This document shows, piece by piece, positions 17,652 to 25,405 of a stretch of DNA of 64,000 nt. How positions within the stretch are numbered: position 1 is the first letter of the stretch; each line of letters opens with the position of its first letter. The notes under the pieces were generated by a model, which searched no databases, had not been told where the DNA came from, and saw nothing but the letters and a program-made list of their open reading frames with translations. Source of the stretch: 0-14-0-80-60-11 sp049322355 (GTDB taxonomy: Bacteria; Desulfobacterota; Desulfobaccia; Desulfobaccales; 0-14-0-80-60-11); the NCBI GenBank assembly GCA_049322355.1, contig JBMORG010000027.1, positions 186,001 through 250,000 of the forward strand, read 5' to 3'. The position numbers and the translations under genes were made by a program.

Positions 17652-18302
17652 ATGAAAAAGCTGTCTGCCTCGATTTTATCGGCGGATTTCGGCCGCCTGG
17701 CGGAGCAGGTGAAGGCCGCGGAAGACGCTGGCGTCGATTGGATTCACGTGGATGTCATGGACGGGCATTTCGTCCCCAATATCACCATCGGCCCGGTGGT
17801 GACCCAGGCTCTTAAAAGGGCCACAAGGCTCCCCCTGGATGTGCACCTGATGATCAGCAATCCTGAACGCTACGTGGAGGACTTTATAAAAGCCGGGGCC
17901 GACTGGCTGGGGATTCATGTGGAAGCCACGGTCCACCTGGAACGTCTCATCCAACAGATCAAGGAGGCCGGGGCCAAGGCCACGGTGACCCTGAACCCGG
18001 CCACGCCTCTGAATTGTCTGGAATACGTCCTGAAAGACGTGGACATGGTGCTGTTGATGTCGGTGAATCCTGGTTTTTCCGGGCAGAAGTTCATTCCCGC
18101 AGTGCTCCCCAAACTCCGGCGCTTGCGGCAGATGATCGACGAACAGGGACTACCCACTCTCATCCAGGTGGACGGCGGGGTGCACGTCAACACCATCGGA
18201 GACCTGTCCGTCGCCGGCGCGGACGTCTTTGTATCCGGCTCCGGGCTTTTCAATGACAAGCCCATCGCGGAAAACGTGCGGCGGCTGCGGGAGTTGATGT
18301 GA
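17652..18302 (+). CDS. rpe: Ribulose-phosphate 3-epimerase
   Basis: A 216-residue TIM-barrel enzyme interconverting ribulose-5-phosphate and xylulose-5-phosphate. The N-terminus LSASILSADFGRL, the metal ligands in WIHVDVMDGHFVPNITIG and LDVHLMISNPERYVEDF, MSVNPGFSGQKFIP and VDGGVHVNTIGDL are all intact. The start ATG 17652 follows CTGGAGCGCCC. The 187-bp gap upstream holds a short inverted repeat AACCGG...CCGGTT (17502-17519) and no gene. This gene completes the non-oxidative branch set. Confidence 0.96.
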   Translation: MKKLSASILSADFGRLAEQVKAAEDAGVDWIHVDVMDGHFVPNITIGPVVTQALKRATRLPLDVHLMISNPERYVEDFIKAGADWLGIHVEATVHLERLIQQIKEAGAKATVTLNPATPLNCLEYVLKDVDMVLLMSVNPGFSGQKFIPAVLPKLRRLRQMIDEQGLPTLIQVDGGVHVNTIGDLSVAGADVFVSGSGLFNDKPIAENVRRLRELM

Positions 18303-18465
18303 TAATTGGGTCCAGAAAGTGGCACCAGAAAGATTATCAATGGAAGTGGACCGGACCAACGTGCCTGCCAACATCCAACTTGGTAAAACCTGGTAAGCAT
18401 AGAGGCCGTCCAGCCGATATAAACTCTGATGATCGCATAATGAGCTATCTTGAAGGAGGATCGTA

Positions 18466-20169
18466 ATGACAGGCGAACCCCGGCAGACCGCCATAGAAGA
18501 ACTTCTCGGCCACGAAACCACTTTTCGGGCTGGACGCCGGTGCTATCAACCCCAACTCTCCCCGCTTCTGGCGGCGGGGCACTGCCGCACCCGCCCCCTG
18601 GAGGGGTTTGACCTGGAAGTTTTGAGGGTGGCCCAGGAGCAACTGCCCTTTGTAAGCAAAAACCAATTGCTGGAGATCGTGCCGGGGGACCAGCCGGGCC
18701 AGGGGTCGCCCCGGCGCCTGGGCATCGTGCTCTCCGGGGGACCGGCCCCGGGCGGTCACAACGTCATTGCCGGCCTCTTCCATGCCGCCAAGCGGGCCCA
18801 TCCCGACAGCAAGATAATCGGCTTTTTGGCCGGCCCTAAGGGCATCATCACCGATAAACACGTGGAAATCACCGAAACCATGGTCTCCGAATATTTGAAT
18901 TCCGGGGGCTTTCATATGTTGGGCACCGGCCGGGATAAGATCGATACCCCGGAAAAGATGAAGCAATGCCGGGAAACCTGTGCCTACCTAAAGCTATCCG
19001 GCCTGGTGGTGGTGGGGGGCGACGATTCCAATACCAATGCCGCGTTTCTGGCGGAAAACCTCCGGGGCATCGGCACCCAGGTTATCGGCATTCCTAAAAC
19101 CATTGACGGCGACCTCCAGGTGCCGGGACTGCTCCAAATACCCTTTGGATTTCACTCCGCCTGCATGGCCTTCGCCACGGAGGTGGGTAATCTCAACTCC
19201 GATTGCAAATCCGACCTGAAGTATTGGCATTTCAACCGCCTGATGGGGCGCAGCGCCTCCCACATTGCCATGGAAGTGGCCTTCCAGACCCATCCCAACG
19301 TGATTCTCATCGGAGAGGAGATCGAAGAAAAGGAACTCACCATCCACAACGTGGTGCGCCTCATCGCCGACGTCATCGTGGAGCGGGCCCGGGAAGGCAA
19401 AAATTACGGCACCGTCCTGATTCCCGAGGGCATTCTGGAATTCATCCATGAAGTCAACGTCCTGATCATCAAAATCAGTTACATCATTGCCGCTTATAAC
19501 CGGGAGGCTTCGGAAGAGGAATCCTTCCACAAGCTCTCCTTTGAAGAACAGGTTCAGCTCATCGACAACAGCGATATCTGGCGGGATTACGACAGCCGGG
19601 TCTTTCTGGGTTTTCCTTCCCTGCTCCAACGGGGACTGTTGCTGCCCCGGGACAGCCATGGTAATTTTCAATACGCTTTAGTCAACACCGAGCGCATCCT
19701 CTTGGAAATGGTGGCCACTTACTTGCGGAAGCAAAAGGCCAAAGGAATCTATAAAGGCACCTTGCGCACCCAGAATCACTACTACGGCTATGACGGCCGG
19801 GGCACCTTCCCCACCAAGTTCGACTGCGACTATGGTTACAACCTGGGATTCGCGGCTTATTCCTTGCTGGCCAATGGGGCCACCGGTTACATGGCGGCCA
19901 TCAAGGACCTGCATAAGCCAGTGGCGGAGTGGCGGCCCCTGGGCATCCCCCTGGCTCCCCTGATGCACCTGGAGGAGCGCAAGGGGCGCCTGGAATTGGT
20001 GATTGCCAAGCAGAAAGTGGACCTGGAAACCCCGGCCTTTAAGATCTTGGAGCAGGAACGTCCCAAGTGGGCCCGGGAAGACCACTACCGATTCCCTGGC
20101 CCCATTCAGTTCGACGGACCGGCTGCAGACTCCAAGCCCATTACGCTGCTATTGAACAGCCTGGCTTAA
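18466..20169 (+). CDS. pfp: Pyrophosphate-dependent 6-phosphofructokinase
   Basis: A 567-residue phosphofructokinase of the long PPi-using type (like plant PFP beta and Spirochaete/Chlamydia enzymes). ATG 18466 has a strong AAGGAGG seven bases upstream. PPi-specificity residues are visible: VVGGDDSNTNA, with Asp where ATP enzymes have Gly, and GIPKTIDGDL, with Lys after Pro where ATP enzymes have Gly. The catalytic Asp is in TIDGDL. LSGGPAPGGHNVIAG near residue 90 and the substrate motif MGRSASHIAMEVA are intact. The enzyme is reversible in vivo in known cases, so it can serve glycolysis and gluconeogenesis. It follows rpe by about 160 bp. Confidence 0.94.
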   Translation: MTGEPRQTAIEELLGHETTFRAGRRCYQPQLSPLLAAGHCRTRPLEGFDLEVLRVAQEQLPFVSKNQLLEIVPGDQPGQGSPRRLGIVLSGGPAPGGHNVIAGLFHAAKRAHPDSKIIGFLAGPKGIITDKHVEITETMVSEYLNSGGFHMLGTGRDKIDTPEKMKQCRETCAYLKLSGLVVVGGDDSNTNAAFLAENLRGIGTQVIGIPKTIDGDLQVPGLLQIPFGFHSACMAFATEVGNLNSDCKSDLKYWHFNRLMGRSASHIAMEVAFQTHPNVILIGEEIEEKELTIHNVVRLIADVIVERAREGKNYGTVLIPEGILEFIHEVNVLIIKISYIIAAYNREASEEESFHKLSFEEQVQLIDNSDIWRDYDSRVFLGFPSLLQRGLLLPRDSHGNFQYALVNTERILLEMVATYLRKQKAKGIYKGTLRTQNHYYGYDGRGTFPTKFDCDYGYNLGFAAYSLLANGATGYMAAIKDLHKPVAEWRPLGIPLAPLMHLEERKGRLELVIAKQKVDLETPAFKILEQERPKWAREDHYRFPGPIQFDGPAADSKPITLLLNSLA

Positions 20170-20294
20170 GGCTAGACAGGCTCCCTTGGATTTTCATAGC
20201 GGTAAGTAATCGGACGTAATTTGGGCCTAAAAAATTAGGGTGGGGAACTATTATCACGGAAATATGGGATAGAACAACAAAACGGCATTGGCAG

Positions 20295-21869
20295 TTACCG
20301 GTGGCTTATACTCTTCGCCCTGCCTCCCGGGCCCTGACCCCGTTGCTCCTTGATGAGCCGCTCCAAGCCGAATTGTTTGACCCGGTAGCCGATCTGTCTT
20401 AAGGTCAGACCCAGGTCCATGGCGGCCTGGGATTGAATCCAGTGGTTGCGCTCCAAAGCGGCCACGATTTCCCGCTTTTCCATCTCCTTGAGGCGGGAGA
20501 GAAAGGCCTGATCCTCGGGCTCGGCTTTGATCCCGGCCGGGGATAAATAGGCCGGCAGATCTTTGAGATCGATTTCCGAGCCCTCTACCATGATGCAGAG
20601 GCGTTCCACCAGGTTTTCCATTTCCCGGACATTTCCGGGCCAACCATAATTCAATAAGACCTCCAGGGCCTTCTGGGTAAAATAAAAACGGCGGGCGTAT
20701 TCATCGGAAACCTTGTCCAGGAAGTGGTCCAACAAAGGCAGAATGTCCTCCCGGCGTTCTCGGAGAGGCGGCACCCGGATAGGGAAAACGCTCAGCAGAT
20801 AATATAGGTCTTCCCGGAAGGTACCGGCACCGACCCGGTCGTCAGGTTCCTTGGCGGTGGCGGCGATAATCCGTACATCCACCTTTCTGGTCCTGGAGCT
20901 GCCCACCCGCTCGAATTCCCGTTCATGAAGAAATCGCAAGAGCTTAGTTTGGAGGGGCAGTGACAGCTCTTCCACTTCCTCCAGGAAAATGCTGCCCCCG
21001 TCGGCTTCTTCCAAGCGGCCGGGCTTGGGCCGGACGGCTCCTGGGGAACCCCCCTTCTCCAGCCCGAAAAACTCTACCTCCAGGACATTTTCCGGCAACG
21101 ACGCGCAATTAATTTTAAAAAAGGGATACTGCGCCCGGGGACTCAAAGCGTGGATTGCCTGGGCCATGAGGGTTTTGCCCGTTCCAGACTCCCCCACCAG
21201 CAAAACGGGAGCTTTGACCGCTGCCACTTTCTTGATTAATTGCTGGGCTTCCAGAATTGCCGGACTTTTCCCTACAATGGCCAGGTTGCGGCACTTTTCC
21301 GCAAGCTCAACCCGGAGAGAGAGGTTTTCCCGGCGGAGCTGCTCTTCCCGGGCCTGGACCTGCTGGTTGAGGCTGACAAATTGCACGATGAGGGTGGCCA
21401 CGATGCTGAGGAACCGGATATCTTCTTCAAAAGAGATTTCCTCGCCATAGAGGCGGTCTACACTCAAGACCCCGATGGGGGCGCCATGAAGAATAATGGG
21501 TACCCCGATGAAGGAGATCTGCTCCTTGGCGATTTTGCGGGATTTGGTTTTATTCAGGAATAGGGGTTCCTTACTGACATCGGGAACCACGAAGGGTTGG
21601 GCAGTGCGAAAGATCAGGCCGGTGACTCCTTCATCCAGCCTATAGACTCCCCGCTGCCTTTCTTCAGAACTCAGACCATGGGAGGCGCAGATGCACAAAT
21701 GGCCGGTTTCCGGATCTTTCAGGGTGACGGTGCCCCGCTGCATGGCCAGGGAATCTGACAGTACAGTTAGCACAGCTTCCATGGCCTGATCGAGATTCAG
21801 GGCCTGCCCGATGATCTTACTAATCTCATAGAGAACTCTTAATTCCAGTTCAGTGAGGTTAGCTTCCAT
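20295..21869 (-). CDS. GAF-AAA+-Fis activator with degenerate GAFTGA loop
   Basis: A 524-residue NtrC/NifA-type regulator from ATG 21869 (an in-frame TTG at 21887 adds six residues; neither has a clear ribosome site). Residues 8-165 form a GAF domain. The AAA+ domain has Walker A GESGTGKTLMAQAIH. Walker B is GSIFLEEVEEL, with Glu-Glu in place of Asp-Glu. The sigma54-contact loop, normally GAFTGA, reads GGSPGA. Arg-finger and sensor regions (FREDLYYLLSVFPIRVPPLRERREDI) and YGWPGNVREMENLVE are intact, and a Fis-type helix-turn-helix ends the chain (IVAALERNH...AAMDLGLTLRQIGYRV). The family needs GAFTGA to activate sigma54, so this member may act differently. Target genes are unknown. Confidence 0.85.
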   Translation of the reverse strand: MEANLTELELRVLYEISKIIGQALNLDQAMEAVLTVLSDSLAMQRGTVTLKDPETGHLCICASHGLSSEERQRGVYRLDEGVTGLIFRTAQPFVVPDVSKEPLFLNKTKSRKIAKEQISFIGVPIILHGAPIGVLSVDRLYGEEISFEEDIRFLSIVATLIVQFVSLNQQVQAREEQLRRENLSLRVELAEKCRNLAIVGKSPAILEAQQLIKKVAAVKAPVLLVGESGTGKTLMAQAIHALSPRAQYPFFKINCASLPENVLEVEFFGLEKGGSPGAVRPKPGRLEEADGGSIFLEEVEELSLPLQTKLLRFLHEREFERVGSSRTRKVDVRIIAATAKEPDDRVGAGTFREDLYYLLSVFPIRVPPLRERREDILPLLDHFLDKVSDEYARRFYFTQKALEVLLNYGWPGNVREMENLVERLCIMVEGSEIDLKDLPAYLSPAGIKAEPEDQAFLSRLKEMEKREIVAALERNHWIQSQAAMDLGLTLRQIGYRVKQFGLERLIKEQRGQGPGGRAKSISHR

Positions 21870-22251
21870 GTGCCAAATTTGAAGCAAGAAATATGCCTGT
21901 ACATCTTTAAAGGGGCGGCATGGCCGTAGACCTGCATCAGGCCTTGATTTCTTAACTTTTGGGGCGATGCCGGGGAGCCGGTTTCGTAAATTTTTATTAG
22001 ATGACTATCACAATTTTGTCATAATCGAATAAGGTATAAATACAATCTTGTTGGACCACATCAAGAATTCTGACAATTACGATAACTCAGGAGCTCCCAT
22101 AGGTTGGGCGTCGGCTGGATTAAAAAATCGCCGGTAGAGAATTGGCCGTAGAGAAAACCCGAAAATTTTTTTCAAGGGACATTGCACAAATTAATTTACT
22201 CCTTATTTTAATGACGTTAGCCATTGTTTAATTATCCAAGTGAGGTCCGTT

Positions 22252-22530
22252 ATGCTGGAAGCCAACCTGCGCAAGATTCACCGGACCGTGGGAATCTATC
22301 TGGTGGGATTTCTCGCCCTCCAGGCCATCACCGGGTTATTCATCTCCCTGTGGACCCTGACGGACGTAGCAGGGGATGGCCTCTGGTTTCGGCTTATGGC
22401 CTGGATTCACCACCAATGGAACCCCGTAGGCAGCGTCTACCGCATCCTGCTGGGCGCATTGGCAACCGGACAGGCATTGGGCGGCCTGGCTATTTATCTG
22501 TTAATGCGGTCTCGCCTCCACAAATCCTGA
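22252..22530 (+). CDS. Small PepSY-TM-like membrane protein
   Basis: A 92-residue protein from ATG 22252, with GAGG six bases upstream. The N-terminus LRKIHRTVGIYLVGFLALQAITGLF resembles the first helix of PepSY-associated membrane proteins, including the conserved His-Arg that binds heme in ferric-reductase-like members. A second His pair (WIHHQWNP) and a second helix (residues 62-84) follow. It is much shorter than typical PepSY-TM proteins and could be a stand-alone two-helix heme module. The 380-bp gap upstream (21870-22251) is AT-rich and shows no gene. Confidence 0.6.
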   Translation: MLEANLRKIHRTVGIYLVGFLALQAITGLFISLWTLTDVAGDGLWFRLMAWIHHQWNPVGSVYRILLGALATGQALGGLAIYLLMRSRLHKS

Positions 22531-22658
22531 ATTTCCTTATACACTATTCCAATGGGAGGGGAGGCACCACGGCTCATTGCAACCCTGCGGGAGCAACCGA
22601 TAATTACCTGGAAGGGAATTCTCTGCTCCGGCAGGTACGCCGAAGGAGGATGAGAGTT

Positions 22659-22946
22659 ATGGGATTAAAGGAAGCGTATCAAGAGAAAATCGAGGCTCAG
22701 ATCAAAGAATGGACCGCCAGAGTGCAAGAGTACAAAGCCAAGGCCGATAAGGCCAGCGCCGACATCAAGATCCAGATGTACCAGCAGATTGACCGTTTGC
22801 GGGCTCAAAAGGAAGCCGCCCAACAGAAACTTGACGAGATTAAAGCGGCCAGCGGGGATAGTTGGGAGACCCTCAAAGCCGGTTCGGAAAAGGCCCTGGA
22901 CGAGGTGAGAAAGACCTGGGAAACTCTGATATCAAAATTTAAATAA
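22659..22946 (+). CDS. Small coiled-coil protein
   Basis: A 95-residue, highly charged, almost wholly helical protein. The start at ATG 22659 (or ATG 22650, three residues longer) is supported by AAGGAGG at 22643-22649; a long in-frame extension upstream overlaps the PepSY-like gene and is not credible. Residues 10-65 form a heptad-rich coiled coil (Lys/Glu/Ala/Gln), followed by ASGDSWETLKAGSEKALDEV and a short amphipathic tail. Such stand-alone coiled-coil proteins are seen in stress-related families of Cyanobacteria and Proteobacteria; no specific function can be assigned. No signal peptide. Confidence 0.65.
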   Translation: MGLKEAYQEKIEAQIKEWTARVQEYKAKADKASADIKIQMYQQIDRLRAQKEAAQQKLDEIKAASGDSWETLKAGSEKALDEVRKTWETLISKFK

Positions 22947-23060
22947 CTTCAATTTTTGAGGGATTAAGATAAGAAGCCCCGGTCCCTTCTGGATCGCGGC
23001 GCCGAATTTCGGAAAAAATGACTCGCCGGCAGGAAAGGGCCGTCGGGGCCGCACCTTTGA

Positions 23061-23765
23061 TCATTCCCGGACAGTGTCGGAAGGAAGTCTCTGGCCACCA
23101 TCTTTGGCCCCATCGAAGCGGGGTTGTTCCTTATTACCCTGCTTCCGCTTTTCTTCCCCCTTTTGCTTTAAGGCGAACAATTCATCACTCCACCAATTCT
23201 TGTTCATTTCCAAATACCAGCATAAGATGGGACTCCAGGCAAACTGATCTATGATGTTGGCTTCCCAGGCATCCTTCTCGCTGCGCCACAGATTAGGATA
23301 TTTTTTTAGCTGGGTTGCTTGAGAGTCAAAATAATCCAGGAGGTATTCCGCCGCGGCTTTTACTTTTTCAGAAAGCGGATCATCAGGGGTAAGTAGCTTT
23401 CCATGGTAAAAATATGGCCTTAACTCAGGTGCGCTGACAAACATCTGATCTTCTGCCAGGGTTTGATTCGTGACGATGCCAAAAACATTGCTTTCCACCG
23501 ATTGCCAGCTATACCGGGTTTGAAGGACAATGGTACGATTTTGATATACCAGTAAAATAAGGGTGATGCACACCGTAATGAATGAAGCCACAGAAACGAT
23601 AAGTTTGATTAATTCCGAAATGTGCATCGGGTCAAATTTCACCGCCTGACTATGACGCTTACGCAATAACAATATCATTATGGCGATGCTGAGTCCGATG
23701 GAACCGGCAATAATGATCATCATGATAAAAATATTCAAAAGAGATATGGAGACAGCCTGGTTCAC
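23061..23765 (-). CDS. Unrecognised membrane-anchored protein
   Basis: A 234-residue protein starting at GTG 23765 with AGGAG ten bases upstream. Two hydrophobic helices are visible at about 9-35 (LNIFIMMIIIAGSIGLSIA) and 52-76, with a basic loop between them. The remaining 150 residues are soluble, Trp/Tyr-rich (NLWRSEKDAWEANIIDQF, WYLEMNKNWWSDELFAL) and end in a basic/polar tail. I do not recognise the family; proteins of this shape with a Trp-rich cytoplasmic half occur as solitary accessory genes. Base composition is more AT-rich than the flanking genes, consistent with acquisition. No operon partner: genes on both sides run the other way. Confidence 0.6.
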   Translation of the reverse strand: MNQAVSISLLNIFIMMIIIAGSIGLSIAIMILLLRKRHSQAVKFDPMHISELIKLIVSVASFITVCITLILLVYQNRTIVLQTRYSWQSVESNVFGIVTNQTLAEDQMFVSAPELRPYFYHGKLLTPDDPLSEKVKAAAEYLLDYFDSQATQLKKYPNLWRSEKDAWEANIIDQFAWSPILCWYLEMNKNWWSDELFALKQKGEEKRKQGNKEQPRFDGAKDGGQRLPSDTVRE

Positions 23766-23936
23766 CTTAATCAGCTCCTAAAAGAGTCTAAGAAAATACC
23801 CATTTTATTCGGCTTATATCAATAAGTTGATCATATTGTCACCATAATTATTTTCCTGGATTTACGGCCCTGGTTTCAGAGTCCGGTTGCTGACACCGTC
23901 CAACTCGTATAACATCAGGATCGGGGAGAATGTCCG

Positions 23937-24728
23937 ATGCTGTTTACCCTGAAAAAGATCGTGTCCCAACTCCTCAATCCCATTCCTCTGTGTCTGGCGA
24001 TCCTGAGCCTGGGATTGGTGTGCCTCTGGGCCACCAGGAAGCAGCGCCTGGGTAAGCTTTTGATAACCCTGGGGACAATTTTTCTCCTTGTGGTGAGCTT
24101 ATCCTTCTTTTCTGAAAAGATCTTGATTCCTCTGGAAAGCCGCTATCCCCCGCTTTGGCATCCCGAAACCATTTCCTGGGAGGGAGTCGGGGCTGACTCT
24201 TCCCCCCGATGGATCGTGGTGCTGGGGGCCGGGGCAGTGTCAGACCCCCGGGTCCCGATTACCAGTCAAATTAGCCGGGCAGGCCTGGGCCGGGTCATCG
24301 AGGGGCTGCGTCTATACAAGGCCATCCCGGGGAGCAAATTGCTGTTCTCCGGCGGGAGAGTCTACGATCCGGTCCCGGAGGCCGAGGTGATGGCCCGGAT
24401 TGCCGTGCTTTTAGGGGCAAATCCTGAAGATATCTCCCAGGAGCAGGATTCCCGGGACACCGCGGATGAAGCCGCCATTATTGCCCAAATGGTGGGCGGC
24501 AAAAAGTTTATCCTGGTTACCTCCGCGGCCCATATGCCCCGATCTATGGCCCTGTTTAAAAAGCTCGGTCTTCAGCCTATCCCCGCGCCTGCCGATTATC
24601 TGGTTACGGAGCTCCAGGCGCCTAACCCTCACCGGTTTTTCCCTGGAGTCCATCCACTGGGGCAAACGCAAGCCGCCTGGCACGAGTACCTGGGGCTGGC
24701 CTGGGCCTGGCTGCGAGGCTTGATTTAA
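23937..24728 (+). CDS. YdcF/ElyC-family (DUF218) envelope protein
   Basis: A 263-residue protein with two N-terminal hydrophobic helices (about 15-32, 40-60) and a periplasmic/cytosolic DUF218 domain. Conserved stretches are WIVVLGAGAVSD (with the usual VLGGG-like turn), RVIEGLRLYKAIPGSKLLFSGG, EAEVMARIAVLLGANPEDI, DSRDTADEAA and FILVTSAAHMPRSMALF. ElyC in E. coli affects peptidoglycan assembly; the biochemical role is unknown. ATG 23937 follows GGGGAGAA. A weak hairpin (GGGGA/TCCCC near 24759-24779) follows the stop. The gap 24729-25386 is long (658 bp), very AT-rich from about 24960 to 25250, and shows no gene. Confidence 0.85.
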   Translation: MLFTLKKIVSQLLNPIPLCLAILSLGLVCLWATRKQRLGKLLITLGTIFLLVVSLSFFSEKILIPLESRYPPLWHPETISWEGVGADSSPRWIVVLGAGAVSDPRVPITSQISRAGLGRVIEGLRLYKAIPGSKLLFSGGRVYDPVPEAEVMARIAVLLGANPEDISQEQDSRDTADEAAIIAQMVGGKKFILVTSAAHMPRSMALFKKLGLQPIPAPADYLVTELQAPNPHRFFPGVHPLGQTQAAWHEYLGLAWAWLRGLI

Positions 24729-25370
24729 TGAAACGGGACCAAATGGTCACAAAGCCTTGAGGGGAATATTTAGTCCCCTTGCCCACAGCCGCGAATGCCG
24801 CTAACACAGGTTCCCAAAAGTCTTTCCGGCTCCTGGTTTTTCAATTCTCCCCCATCCCCTGCTTTTGAAGCGCGACTTTCAAGGTCATTGCGGTAACTTC
24901 AGCCCTATGAGATGCAGGGGCAGGGAACCTTCGGGTTCTTGCAGTAAGGGGGTAATGGAAAGACATCATCATTCGCTTCAGTTCTTTTCCTGTCTGTTAA
25001 CCTGCCTAAAACCAAGTCAGTTTTTAACAATTCGTAGGAATTAATTAAGTATTTAATTCTAAATAAAAGGGATTAATATGAATTAATAAATATACAAGAT
25101 ATTATCTTATAAAGTGTAACTTAATTTAAATTGCAATAATCTTAATTACCAAGGATGAGATAAATGTCAACATAGATTAATGATTAATGAATTTATAGAG
25201 TAAATAAGTAATAAATTTGTTGAATAATTTTAGAAATAGATATACTAATAATCCATTGGTAGAAAAGGCCCCCGGACTCCTTGCGCCAATAAGATGTGGC
25301 ATTCCAGGGAGGGAATGTTTATGCAACTTCTCAGTCGATGCAACTTAAATTTCCAAGTCCGGCCGCGGTG

Positions 25371-25405
25371 AACGGGGATTCTGGCCATGGGTGAGAATCC
25401 CCGTT
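25371..25405 (+). promoter_or_regulatory. Perfect 12-bp hairpin enclosing the synthase start codon
   Basis: AACGGGGATTCT (25371-25382) and AGAATCCCCGTT (25394-25405) are perfect inverted arms around an 11-base loop that holds ATG 25387-25389, the first start of the glycosyltransferase gene. No ribosome-binding site lies at normal distance. In mRNA this would hide or present the start codon; alternatively the true start is ATG 25462 and this is a leader hairpin. Confidence 0.65.

Noticed and set aside
22000..22250. Sigma54 promoter near the activator gene
   Set aside because: No TGGCAC-N5-TTGC match found by eye.
22224..22946. 240-codon frame spanning the PepSY-like and coiled-coil genes
   Set aside because: Only its last 95 codons have protein-like composition and a ribosome site; the rest overlaps the PepSY-like gene in another frame.
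24729..25386. Possible small RNA or c-di-GMP riboswitch before the synthase
   Set aside because: No recognised riboswitch core; only AT-rich sequence and the hairpin at the start codon.
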